A stretch of DNA of 64,000 nt from the NCBI GenBank assembly GCA_039111635.1, contig JBCAQO010000005.1:1-64000 (forward strand), read 5' to 3'. The DNA is from Heterobasidion occidentale (lineage: Eukaryota > Basidiomycota > Agaricomycetes > Russulales > Bondarzewiaceae). Shown here one piece after another: positions 12,701 through 22,843 of the stretch. A program made the translations under genes and the position numbers. The notes under the pieces are model-generated. The model saw only the letters and a list, made by a program, of their open reading frames with translations, was not told the DNA's origin and ran no database searches. The first letter of the stretch is position 1. Each line of letters begins with the position of its first letter.

Positions 12701-12985
12701 TCACCAACAACGGCTGCACTCTCTCACCTACTCTCTCACCTGACTCCTCGCCTGCCTCCTCCCTGGCCTCTCACCTAGCCTCTCGCCTGCCTCCTCACCT
12801 AGCCTCTCACCTGCCTCCTCACCTAGCCTCTCACCTGCCTCCTCACCTGGCCTCTCACCTAGCCTCTCACCTGCCTCCTCACCTGGCCTCTCACCTGGCT
12901 CCTCACCTATCCAACATCTTGGATTTTTTTCGCCTCACCTACCACCCGCCTACCACCTCTTATAACCTAACCTAACCTAACCTAA
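9764..12985. repeat. Satellite block copy B (near-identical to copy A)
   Basis: It is a direct repeat of 374-3575, offset by 9390 at the left edge and 9400 at the right edge. At 11361-11600 the 60-bp unit (GACGAGCCCCCTTTGTCTGT...) occurs in consecutive identical repeats in perfect 60-bp register, where copy A has the same units with one- or two-base losses. It closes with the 24-bp CTCACC array (about 12718-12910), the T7 tail box and four CCTAA pentamers at 12965-12987. Confidence 0.9.
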
Positions 12986-13119
12986 CCTTCCTCCTCGCCG
13001 CTGCCGTTGCCGCCACGCCACACACTCCACGTCCTCCGCATCCGCATCCCGACAGCCACACTCTCAGCCCTCAATGTTTCCGCTATCAGATCCGCTCCCT
13101 TTTTCTATACTAGCTACTT
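12986..13119. repeat. GC-rich spacer between block B and dispersed module 3
   Basis: A short C-rich spacer (TTCCTCCTCGCCGCTGCCG) resembles the C-rich spacers before the other dispersed modules (7590-7620 and 7910-7960). No gene is seen. Confidence 0.4.
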
Positions 13120-13560
13120 GCAAATGACACAGACGATGCAGACAATCCGTACGCAGCACTGTAGACATGCCAGATCTCCTGATGAGTCCAACCAGGGCAC
13201 TGAGGGCAGATAGCTGTTGAACTGCTATACACATTGTCTGTACCGTCTGTGCTGTTTGAATATTGTCTACCTAACTAGATTGCCTATTCATATTACTCAC
13301 AAGTTAGCCTTATCCCCTTTTGTGGTCTCTGTCACCGTTGAGTTCCCCTGTCCTCCCTAGTGTCTATTTGCCGAGACGCCTGCTGTCGTCTAAGATGGCT
13401 GGATACTGTCTAAGACACCTGCTGTCGTCAATGCCGATTGTATGTTGTCTCAGACACCTGCCTTAGTCTAAGACAGCTGCAGGCTGTCTGAGACATCTAC
13501 AGTTGGCAATGCCGACTAAGTTTGTCTAAGACAGGCCATCTGCAATAGCTGCCCTGCATC
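13120..13560. repeat. Dispersed module, copy 3
   Basis: It collinearly matches 8815-9260, with shared landmarks CACTGTAGACATGCCAGATC, GATGAGTCC, ACTAGATTGCC and GTCTCTGTCACCG. The same degenerate CTAAGACACCTGC repeats follow. By eye it is clearly homologous but diverged by scattered substitutions, unlike the almost identical A/B blocks. Confidence 0.75.
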
Positions 13561-14270
13561 TTAGACGTCGCGTCTAGTCTGCGATGCAAGCAGGTTGCCG
13601 GAGATGGCTAACCTTAGCACAGGGCTTGCCTCAGATAACTACGAGTCGTCTAAGACGCCGCATCTCGTCTCAGATGACTCTTAGTCGTCTGTGACGTCGT
13701 GTCTCATCTTAGACAACTGATAGTTGTCTGGGAGGTCCTAGCTCGGTATGGGATGCATGCAGACTGCCTGCCACAGCTGCCCGGCGTCACTGACGTCGCA
13801 TCCTGCCTGGGACGGCTAACCTTAACATAGGGCTTGCCTCAGATGACTGCGAGTCGTCTGAGACGTCGTGTCTCGTTTCAGATGACTCTTAGTCATCTGG
13901 GACGTCACGTCTCATCTCAGACAACTGCTAGTTGTCTGGGACGTCCTAGTTCGGTATGGGATGTGTGCAGGCTGCCTGCAACAGCTGCCCGGTGTCACTA
14001 ACATCGTGTCCTGCCTGGGACAGCTAACCCTAGCATAAGGCGTGCCTCAGATGACTGCGAGTCGTCTGAGACGTCGCATCTTGTCTCAGATGACTCCTAG
14101 TCGTCTGCGACGTCGTGTCTTGTCTTAGACACCTGCTAGTCGTCTGTGACGTCCTAGTCCGGTATGGAATGTGTGCAGGCTGCCTGCAACCACTGCCCAA
14201 CATCTGAGACGTCTCCTCCTTGTCTAGGCTGCACACAGGTAGCCTGTGATGGCTGCACAATAGCTGAGAC
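13561..14270. repeat. Tandem 208-bp repeat, three units
   Basis: The landmark GCTAACC(T/C)TA..ATA/ACAGGGC..GCCTCAGAT occurs at 13607, 13815 and 14023, exactly 208 bp apart each time. Each unit contains GAGTCGTCTGAGACG, AGATGACTCTTAGTC-type and TCGGTATGGGATG-type segments. Units differ by scattered substitutions. No coding potential was recognised. Confidence 0.85.
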
Positions 14271-16560
14271 CTCACATCTCATCTAGGATGCACACTGTCC
14301 GTCTGCGACAGCTGTGCGACGTCTGAGACGTTCCCCCTTCGTCTTGGGTGCACACAAATTGTCTGCGACGGCTGTGCGACGTCTGGGATGTTCCCCTTCG
14401 TCTTGGGTGCACACAGGCCGTCTGAAACTGCTTCCCGACGTCTGAGACGTCTCTTCCTCGTCTGGAATGCATGCGGGCTGTTGCAACGGCTGTGCAATGT
14501 CTGAGACGTCCCCCCTTCATCTGGGTGCACTCAGATTGTCTGCGACAGCTGTGCAACGTCTGGGACATCCCCCCTTCGTCTGGGGCGCACACAGATTGTC
14601 TGCAACAGCTGTGCGACATCTGGGACATCCCCCTTCGTCTTGGGTGCACACAGGCCATCTTCAACTGCTGCCCGACGTCTGAGACGTCTCCTCCTCGTCT
14701 GGGATGCACGCAGGTAGCCTGCGACGACTGCACGAAAGCTGAGACGTTGCATCTTGTCTGGGATGCACACAGGCCGTCTGTGACGGCTGCCTGACATCTG
14801 AGACGTCGTGTCTCGTCTCAGACGACTGCTGTTCGTCTGGGACGTCCTCACCTCACCAGCAACGAGTGCACGACATCTGAGACGTCGCATCCCGTCTCAG
14901 ACGACTACTGTTCGTCTGGGACGTCCTCACCTCACCAGCAACGACTGCACGACGTCTGAGACGTCGCGTCTCGTCTGGGATGCACACAGGCCGTCTGCGA
15001 CAGCTGCCTGACATCTGAGACGTCGTGTCTCGTCTCAGACGACTGCCGTTCGTCTGGGACGTCCTCACCTTACCAGCAACGATTGCACGACGTCTGAGAC
15101 GTCGCGTCTCGTCTCAGACGACTGCTGTCCGTCTGGGACGTCCTCAACTCACCAGCAATGACTGCACGATGTCTGAGACATCGTGTCTCGTCTGGGATGC
15201 ACGCAGGCTGTCTGCGACCGCTGCCCGACGTCTGGGACGTCCCCCCCTCGTCTGGGGTGCACACAAGCCGTCTGCGATGGCTTCACGACGTCTGAGACGT
15301 CGCGTCTCGTCTAGGATGCAGGCAGGACGTCTGCGACGACTGCCTGACGTCTGAGACGTCGCGTCTCGTCTCAGACGACTGCTAATCGTCAGGGACGTCC
15401 TCATGTCACCAGAAACGGCTGCACAACGTCTCAGACGTCGTCTCTTGTCTGGGATGCACGCAGGCCGTCTGCGACCGCTGCCCGACCTAAGTAACGACTG
15501 CACGACGTCCCAGACGTCCCCCTTTGTCTGTGGTGCACACAGGTCGTCAATGACGACTGCGCGACGTCGCAGCCGTCCCCCCTTCGTCTGTGACGACTGC
15601 GCGACGTTGCAGACGTCCCCCTTTGTCTGTGGTGCACACAGGCCGTCTGTGACGACTGCACGACGTCTCAGACGTACCCTGTACGTCTGTGACGACTGCA
15701 CGACGTCCCAGACGTACGCCGTACGTCTGTGACGACTGCGCGACGTCTCAGACGTCCCCCCATTGTCTGTGGTGCACACAGGTCGTCTGTGACGACTGCA
15801 CAACGTCGCAGACGAGCCCCCTTTGTTTGTGGTGCACACAGGTCGTCTGTGACGACTGCACAACGTCGCAGACGTACCCTGTACGTCTGTGACGACTGCG
15901 CGACGTCTCAGACGTCCCCCCTTTGTCTGTGGTGCACACAGGTCGTCTGTGACGACTGCGCGACGTCGCAGACGAGCCCCCTTTGTCTGTGGTGCACACA
16001 GGTCGTCTGTGACGACTGCACAACGTCGCAGACGTACGCTGTACGTCTGTGACGACTGCACGACGTCCCAGACGTACCCTGTACGTCTGTGACGACTGCG
16101 CGACGTCCCAGACGTCCCCCCTTTGTCTGTGGTGCACGCAGGTCGTCTATGACGACTGCGCGACGTCTCAGACGTCCCCCCTTTGTCTGTGGTGCACACA
16201 GGTCGTCTGTGACGACTGCACAACGTCGCAGACGAGCCCCCTTTGTTTGTGGTGCACACAGGTCGTCTGTGACGACTGCACAACGTCGCAGACGTACCCT
16301 GTACGTCTGTGACGACTGCGCGACGTCTCAGACGTCCCCCCTTTGTCTGTGGTGCACACAGGTCGTCTGTGACGACTGCGCGACGTCGCAGACGTACCCT
16401 GTACGTCTGTGACGACTGCGCGACGTCGCAGACGTACCCTGTACGTCTGTGACGACTGCCCGACGTCGCAGACGTACCCTGTACGTCTGTGACGACTGCC
16501 CGACGTCTGGGACGTCCCCCCCTCGTCTGGGGTGAACACAAGGCGTCTGCAACGGCTGAA
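14271..16560. repeat. Satellite block C (diverged relative of blocks A and B)
   Basis: 14280-14720 is an irregular roughly 60-bp array (CGTCTTGGGTGCACACA..GTCTGCGACGGCTGTG). 14720-15490 is AGACGTCGCGTCTCGTC-type satellite, and 15490-16500 is the 40/60-bp array also found in A and B. It ends with the CCGACGTCTGGGACGTCCCC..CGTCTGGGGTGAACACAAGG segment shared by all three blocks. Long frames on the minus strand (up to 465 codons) are satellite artefacts. Confidence 0.85.
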
Positions 16561-16944
16561 ACGACGTCTCAGACGTCGCGTCTCGTATAGGATGCAGGCA
16601 GGCCATCTGCGACGTCTGCCTGACATCTGAGACGTCGCGTCTCGTCTCAGACGACTGCTAATTGTCACGGACGTCCTCATGTCACCAACAACGGCTGCAC
16701 TCTCTCACCTACTCTCTCACCTGACTCCTCGCCTGCCTCCTCACCTGGCCTCTCACCTAGCCTCTCACCTGCCTCCTCACCTAGCCTCTCACCTGCCTCC
16801 TCACCTAGCCTCTCACCTGCCTCCTCACCTGGCCTCTCACCTGGCTCCTCACCTGGCTCCTCACCTACCCAACATCTCGGATTTTTTTCGCCTCACCTAC
16901 CACCCGCCTACGACCTCTTATAACCTAACCTAACCTAACCTAAG
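16561..16944. repeat. 24-bp CTCACC array, tail box and CCTAA run (third full copy)
   Basis: It has the same order as 3180-3575 and 12590-12985: AGACGTCGCGTCTCGT, a 24-bp minisatellite (about 16698-16870), a T7 tail box, then CCTAACCTAACCTAACCTAA. The satellite region ends sharply here and base composition drops towards AT-rich. The pentamer orientation (CCTAA on the + strand) is that expected at a left chromosome end. Confidence 0.85.
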
Positions 16945-17449
16945 GATCCCAGATGTATCAACAGAATTCAAAAATTCTTCCTACAGAGCCGGGAAATCAT
17001 GCTTTTCAAAAAAATAGCCGACGGTGTAAAGGTCAAACATGGTACACTCATTCAATTATGGTCCGGCAGTCTCCACGTTGCGTTGAATAGACTTGTATAG
17101 AGCCTCAGAGACCTTGAAAAGTGGTCTTGTGCATTGGGATGTCCCGCGGAAGGCAGGGCAGACCAAAAGCGAGTTGAGACGAGAAGCGAGACAAAACAAA
17201 ACTGAGTCGGAGCAGAGCACCAAGTTCTTGCTCGGCAGTCTTGGTTGTGGATTCTGTGGACTGGGATGAAGCCTTGGAGATCATGCAAGGTAGTCTCGTG
17301 CTTTGAAATGTCCCGCGAAAGGCAGGGCAGACCAAAAGCGAGTTGAGACGAGAAGCGAGACGAGACGAGACGAGACGGCTGCTTATCAGGGTGATAAGCG
17401 GAAATAAGGTAGATAGATGTTATGGGGGCGTGCTTGATCACGAGACGTT
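16945..17449. repeat. Direct repeat pair around 17115-17190 and 17300-17365
   Basis: A segment of about 65 bp containing GATGTCCCGCG.AAGGCAGGGC and GAGTTGAGACGAGAAGCGAG occurs twice about 180 bp apart. It is followed by a GAGAC pentamer run (17352-17378). Open frames on the minus strand pass through both copies but look like repeat shadow. No gene is called. Confidence 0.6.
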
Positions 17450-17745
17450 GGAGGGCACTGTGTGCCAACACAGTCGGACTGTGTGGCGCGACAATGAACG
17501 GACTGTGTGCAGCACGGCCGGACTGTGTGGCGCGACCTTAGAGCCAAATCCCGGACTGTCACCGAGAATCCGGACAGTGTAGCGCAGACGCAGCGCCAAA
17601 ATCCGGACTGTGTGCGGTCTCGGCCGGACTGTGTGGCGCAACAGAGAGACTGTGCATAGTGTGACAACAGTGTGACAACAGCGTGCCCGCTATCTCCCGA
17701 CTGTGTGCCGGGTTTCCCGATGCTGACTAAACTGTGTCTCCGGGT
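17450..17745. repeat. GGACTGTGTGGCGCGAC-type short repeat tract
   Basis: The motif CGGACTGTGTGGCGC occurs at least three times and the shorter GACTGTGTGC or GACTGTGC many times within 300 bp, in irregular spacing. Between them lie ATCCCGGACTGT and AATCCGGAC variants. The spacing is irregular enough that this is not a simple tandem array. No coding gene is supported. Confidence 0.65.
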
Positions 17746-18274
17746 TGCAGAATATCCTCAAGACCACAAACAATTTGGTATCTTCAGATCCCCAGATTCA
17801 AATGGTATAATTAAGGTATCAATCAGAAGCTACGGAAAATGTACACATTAAATTTGTTTTACAATTAAAATCAAAGATAAAATGAGTACTGGATGTCTCG
17901 TTTTTTGAGTTTGCTACTCACTTTTGTATTTTGCCCTTAACAGACTCAGTGGTACATGGCTAGTAATGGAAAATTCAGGATATTATTCTAAACACATTTT
18001 AAATCTTTTGAATCAGACAGAATTGTACGCAACCCATATTCCAATCCCCAAAACCCAGACTGTGCGAAGCACAGTCTGGTTTTTGGGTGTAGACTGTTTA
18101 AATCCATATCTATTGAACCCCTAATTCAATCTGGCTGATTCTGAGCCTCAAAGCTGGACCAGGGTATGAAGATCACAGGGCTTATTTTTTTGTATTCATA
18201 GCTGCATTAAATTGGCAACACAGTAGTTTTGGATATCGGTGGACTCAAATTGGTCGGTAATACTCCTAGGTTCA
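17746..18274. other. AT-rich non-coding stretch
   Basis: AT-rich DNA contrasts with the GC-rich satellites to its left. Apart from the hairpin at 18047-18087, I see no gene, only a short open frame without recognisable features. Confidence 0.4.
18047..18087. repeat. 41-bp hairpin (19-bp arms, 3-nt loop)
   Basis: Arms 18047-18065 and 18069-18087 are inverted complements with a single mismatch around the loop GAA. The inner 11 bp (CCAGACTGTGC) is perfect. The stem contains the same GACTGTGC word that repeats at 17450-17745. It could be the end hairpin of a decayed mobile element, but no CTRR-type Helitron end follows. No function can be assigned. Confidence 0.75.
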
Positions 18275-18905
18275 AGCATCACATGCTAGGCGGCTCCACT
18301 ATGGAGCGTATACCAAGGTATTCGGCATGTCCTTATGATCCGACTGGACCGATGGTTCTTCAAGACATCGGTATAGGATATATGGGAAGGGTCAATGATG
18401 CAGCGGATTGATAAGATAGGCATTCACATGCCATAGGCTTAGGGCTTATGGGTAAGCACCTCGTCGCACCAGGATGGATAGGTGCAACTGGAGAAGTACA
18501 AGAGTAGGCACCGGCTGAGAGAGACGGCGACCACAGCTCTCCTGGGATGGGTACCCGGAGAAGCATACAGACTCTTACCCTAGACCCTATACAGTATAAA
18601 AGGCCCATAGAATAGGCTGAGAATCTTCAGTCTATTCTCCTCGTTCTTTTTGTATCTTCACATACAGAACCTTGTTCTTTCTGTGTCTTCACATACAGAA
18701 CCCTCGTTCCCACACAGTCTTCCTACTGTGTACCTTCGTTCCCTACCGTCTTCCTACTGTAGAATCATCATTGAATCTTCCTGTATTATTGCCTGATACG
18801 GTCGAGACTTCGTCCACCACTCAGTACATTGTGCGACTTAGGGAAGAACCTGTTACTCTTGGGTTACCGAATGAGCAGTTCGTAACACTCGTCATGTCAG
18901 CTGCG
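18275..18905 (+). mobile_element. Decayed LTR (retrotransposon), plus orientation
   Basis: It matches the reverse complement of the LTR at 52296-52902 over most of its length. Shared stretches include AAGCATCACATGCTAGGCGG, GGTAAGCACCTCGTCGCACC and GAGCAGTTCGT near the end. A TATA box (TATAAAA, 18595) precedes GGCCCATAGAATAGG, as expected for an LTR promoter. The terminal TGTTATG/CATAACA seen at 52 kb is not preserved here. I see no coding internal region on either side, so it may be a decayed solo LTR. Confidence 0.75.
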
Positions 18906-20045
18906 TATTGGCACGGCTGGCTCTTTTACCTCTTAATCGGCCTCTTTGGCCCTGCCTAACCCTGCCTTACCCTGAACTTCCTAGCTTTTCAGGATAGAAT
19001 GGTGAGATTCTTCATTCTTGTTGTTGCCAGGTGTTTCTGAATCCAATCAGTGACGTAGAGCTTCCATGCGAAGGGGCTGTTTGCGGAGGCTTGCAATGCG
19101 ATATGTGAGGGGGCTACGATAGTGGATTGTGTATTTAGAAACAACTTGATTTTCATGCACCCTTTCGTAACATTCCGAGAGCTTTTCGGGAGTGCAACAG
19201 CATACAATTACACATCTGACTTGGTCAAGTCAGCCACCATGGGCAAGTCCTCGAAAAGACATGATTTTCTTATGACTTATTGCCCTGCCTTATAGCTTAT
19301 TTTTGTATCTTATGACTTACTTAAGTAACTTACAGCTTATGCTCTGTCTTATTGATAGGGACCTGTTGTTGATAAGTCACCTCCCTTATTACCTTATGTG
19401 TCTTATTTCGTCTTTTCCCACTTGTCAAGTCAGATAAGTCACAAAAGCAAATTTGCACTTTTCCTGATGTGTACCTTTCTAGAACATCCAGTGAATCTAC
19501 TGGAAAACTGTGAACTTGTACACTGGAACAGCTGGAAACTACCTATATAAGGCAATTCCAGTGTTCCAGACACAATAGGGAAAATACCGATGAAATGCGA
19601 TGTTCACTCCGGTAGAATAATCAGTATCCTACAGTCTAGTGGTTCCGAGAAATCATGCTTGGTTCAAGAAACAGGCAATCACATTTGTATACTTTCTTCA
19701 GACATTGTCCTTCATTCTGATGATCTTATTGTCCAACAGATCCCAACTCTGAATATTTGCTTTGAGCTATCGGAGAGATGACACAAGGCTGACCCCCCGC
19801 GATCATGGTTACTACGAAATGCGGAGAGGCTATACGCAGCTATCATGAAACTTAGTGGAAATGATCGCGTGCACATGTCAAAGACTATTCTCAACGGATT
19901 CTCTATTATATAGCATCATACAATGCATTTCACGTCTTGATAGACCGGACTACGAGACCGCTGCTATGTCTTGAACGAAATCCCTGGGATTGAATCATGG
20001 TCTTCGCTCGTTGGTTGGTGCGAGCGAGCTCAGTGAGTTCGTTGA
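18906..20045. other. Intergenic AT-rich region, no gene recognised
   Basis: 19255-19440 has repeated CTTATGACTTA/CTTATAGCTTA words. 19480-19575 has GTGAACTTGTACACTGGAAC followed by CTATATAAGG, which resembles a promoter or another LTR fragment. A 63-codon open frame at 19590-19781 (+) follows that TATA-like box at a suitable distance. It has no recognisable domain, and I do not call it a gene. Confidence 0.35.
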
Positions 20046-20336
20046 TCACGAACTGCCGAAGGTCTCGATGTATCCCACAGGGTCCTCTGGGGCAGCCTCG
20101 GCTGCCGCAAGCCGTGCATATGCGGCTTGATAGCCTGCGATTGCTCCTCGGATCGATGGCTCTTTTTTTTTAAGTCCGGCATGTGGATCTTCGGCAGCGT
20201 CTCGTTTTAGAGCATCAGGTTGGTAGAAGAGACGAGCGAGAGCGCCGACGAGTCGGGCCTTGAAATTTGTGTTGTTGTTTACAATACCGATGAACAAACG
20301 AGGATGCTTACCAAGTCGCGACGCTTGGCTCCTGCA
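20046..20336 (-). CDS. Hypothetical coding fragment cut by the assembly gap
   Basis: An open frame reads from the edge of the N run leftwards to a stop at 20046. The last 83 residues are Ala/Arg-rich and contain LVGALARLFYQPDAL, AIAGYQAAYARLAAAEAA and end in ETFGSS. The composition looks protein-like (amphipathic helices), but I recognise no family. A possible splice donor (GTAAGC) lies at about 20310, so the true exon start may be within or beyond the gap. An 8-base A/T homopolymer within the frame makes a sequencing indel possible. It could equally be a transposon-derived fragment. Confidence 0.3.
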   Translation of the reverse strand, partial: CRSQASRLGKHPRLFIGIVNNNTNFKARLVGALARLFYQPDALKRDAAEDPHAGLKKKEPSIRGAIAGYQAAYARLAAAEAAPEDPVGYIETFGSS

Positions 20337-20436
20337 NNNNNNNNNNNNNNNNNNNNNNNNNNNNNNNNNNNNNNNNNNNNNNNNNNNNNNNNNNNNNNNN
20401 NNNNNNNNNNNNNNNNNNNNNNNNNNNNNNNNNNNN
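20337..20436. other. Assembly gap of 100 N
   Basis: Exactly 100 undetermined bases, the conventional placeholder for a gap of unknown length. Contiguity of the satellite region with the gene-bearing region therefore rests on scaffolding. Confidence 0.98.
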
Positions 20437-20819
20437 CTGCTGATGTCGATGAGATATTAGGCCGAACCAGATCAAATGAGAAGGAAAAAAGTTCTATAGG
20501 AGGACTTAAGACATCGGACAGATCAGAAAAACGTGAACCCTGTCCCAGTTATCATCAAGGGTCCGTGTTTGATTCGACGACGGATGTAAGGTAAACAGAG
20601 GTCGCTCTGTCTGTTAATACGCTCGTTTCGTTATCTTGACTGTTCTGTATGGAAACGGCAGGTAGTGTGGAAGAAATGTCGTGAGTCAATTCACATCTGC
20701 TTACTTGCTTGCCAGCCCGCACATTAATATTCCTGAGCGCGATGTTGTGGTTTTGAGAGCACGAGTGAAGTTTTTTGTGGAGCGAAGTTCTACCGTTGAA
20801 TCTGTATGGCGTCGTCAGA
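20437..20819. other. Intergenic sequence downstream of the membrane protein gene
   Basis: No gene, repeat or RNA is recognised in this stretch right of the gap. It includes the 3' flank of the minus-strand membrane protein gene that ends at 20820. Confidence 0.4.
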
Positions 20820-22124
20820 TCACGTAGTGGATGATTCGTTTAGCGCGCAACGATGGACATACGAGGCGAGTAGCGAGTTGGAGTAGACTTTTGTGTGGGT
20901 ACAGGTGATGAGCAAGCACTGTCTCCATGATTGAAAGACAAGCATCTACCTTTCGCGTAGGACACGGAAATGGTAGCCCATAGGTACACATCTAATGGCA
21001 CGATATTCGGTCAGTCATGCGACCAAGCCATTTTTAGCCATGACGGACACTTATGTTTATCGATCTGAAACTAAGTAATAGTTTAGTAAAAGGGGGTAAA
21101 CAGAATATGCCTAGTGCCAAACCTACCAGGACTAGCATGATAATCGCAGTGATACTGGCAGCGTTGAAGAATCAGTCACAATGCAACAAATTCTTGTGGG
21201 AATCAAGACACACGCCTAGTAACAGTACCGGTCTCTGATATGGTGACAACACGACAACGTTAACTTGAGAATAAGGCAATGCGTGAAAAAGACCTGCCCA
21301 TCGTCCACAATATCAATTTGTCGATCAGCATATTTGTGCTGAAGATCAATCAGCATGGAGCATATTATTCCGGTTATTTGTGAACCCTGACCGCTTGATC
21401 GTGGCCTTCTCCCTCCACAACAGATATGACATAGCTGCTGCATTCAGCGTATCTACACAAACGGCAAGGATGTGCGTTGTGATTGCGACTCCCTGATAGC
21501 GATCCCCAAATTCTTGAAAGGTCGCGACCAGCGTTCCGAGTGTGAATGTTGCAATGGAACCTGCCAAGCGCAATGCAGACCGATCCAAGACACCATCGGT
21601 ATCACCAAATTTCCAGAAATGATATAGATTCTGTAGGCGCTATACGCTGCAGCGAGAGAGGGGACAACTCAACGATCATGAGGTGATTGATCAGTCTGGA
21701 ACGAACCTGTACGATGGTGCCGATGAGCCCGTCGAAGATGGCCGAAATATCGATGCTCCAGTGGGTATATTGGAGGATGAGCGGATCTCCGTAATAGGTG
21801 ACGGTGATGCGATACAAGAAAATCCAAGAAAACGCCGTATGCACCGTCTCCAACGTCATTTAAGCTTGGTCAGATGGGCATGATCGTATGCGGGATAGTT
21901 CCAGTCAACGAACCAGAGTACTGCGATCTGCTCAATTGTAAGGACATGTCTGAGGTGGATGGCTAAGATCTCTGCTAACGTACCAAAGAACGGACGAAGA
22001 GCGGATCATGCGCGGAGCTTTTGTGGTATATATATACTTGCACCGTCGTAACACCATAGAGAACCGAGGCAATCAAGAGTCCGAGTTCCATTGCTCCAAC
22101 GGTCAGACCGATCTCTGAAGACAT
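20820..22124 (-). CDS. DUF6534-like seven-helix membrane protein (multi-exon)
   Basis: Reading the minus strand from ATG at 22124, the first exon encodes LGLLIASVLYGVTTVQVYIY followed by HDPLFVRS. Later exons encode DTVH-type LETVHTAFSWIFLYRITV, YGDPLILQYTHW, the helix IFDGLIGTIVQ, LAGSIATFTLGTLVATFQEF, LIDKLILWTM, a helix with ITAIIMLVLVGLALG, and KVYSNSLLAS just before a TGA at 20820-20822. This order (short N-terminus, QAY/QVY motif, VDTxH-like motif, YW..P segment, LIxxLIxxT, and YSNSLLA near the C-terminus) is the signature of the DUF6534 fungal plasma-membrane family, which is expanded in Agaricomycetes and has no assigned function. At least five short introns are needed. I could not settle every splice site, and the first intron is ambiguous, so integrity is not proven. 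Confidence 0.7.
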
Positions 22125-22843
22125 GGGGGGCGAGAAGAATGACTAGTAACGAAGCTCAAGCATGGCAGGCATTACTTATACGACATACGGAACAGCTGAC
22201 AGGAGATCTTCGAAGGGGCTGCCAAATACCGAGGCGAGTCAGAGCAAGGTTGAAGAAACTTGGATACCTAAGAGGGATCAAATTAATACTAGGTGGAAAG
22301 TCCACGACTGATCGGCGGGAAGGATATATTAATCCAACTGGAGACCTACAATTCGCACGCATGTCTGATGCAAGCATGAGCATGTAGAAGGGATCTGATT
22401 GCTATCATAGAGGTAACATCGCAACTCGTCGCCATCGTATCGTCGCATTCGTATCGTCGCATGATACGAAGCTCGTTATTGAAGCCTGAGCCAAAAAACC
22501 TACAGACGGTATGTCAAGAAATAGTCCTTGTTGCATGCGTCCAATGTGCTCAAGCACCAAGGGTTCGACCTGGGAGTAAGCGGAAATTGCGGCAACGGAT
22601 TGCTGGACTGCCCATCCTGATCGCTCGCCGTTGAGATCTGATAAAGGCTGTCGGCCCTTCAAATGATGCGGGATGAACGGTGCGACACGAAGATAGATTG
22701 TCAGTTCCCATCCAATCAACCATTCAAGTATACGATCACCTTGAAAAAGAATGTCCATCTGGATGATCGGCAAGAGGTATTGAGGACGACTATTTGAGCT
22801 CCATCATGGGGTGCAGGCCCTCGTAGCCCCAACTGTCATCTAT
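22125..22843. other. Intergenic region with an unassigned minus-strand frame
   Basis: A 122-codon minus-strand open frame (22405-22773) contains ILEWLIGWELTIYLRVAPFI and has a fairly ordinary composition. However, it matches no family I know and is not repeated next to the other kinase copies. It may be an exon of an unrecognised gene or chance. Nothing else was found. Confidence 0.3.

Noticed and set aside
18047..18087. Helitron 3' end
   Set aside because: A hairpin is present but no CTRR terminus or TC 5' start was found nearby, so only the hairpin is annotated.
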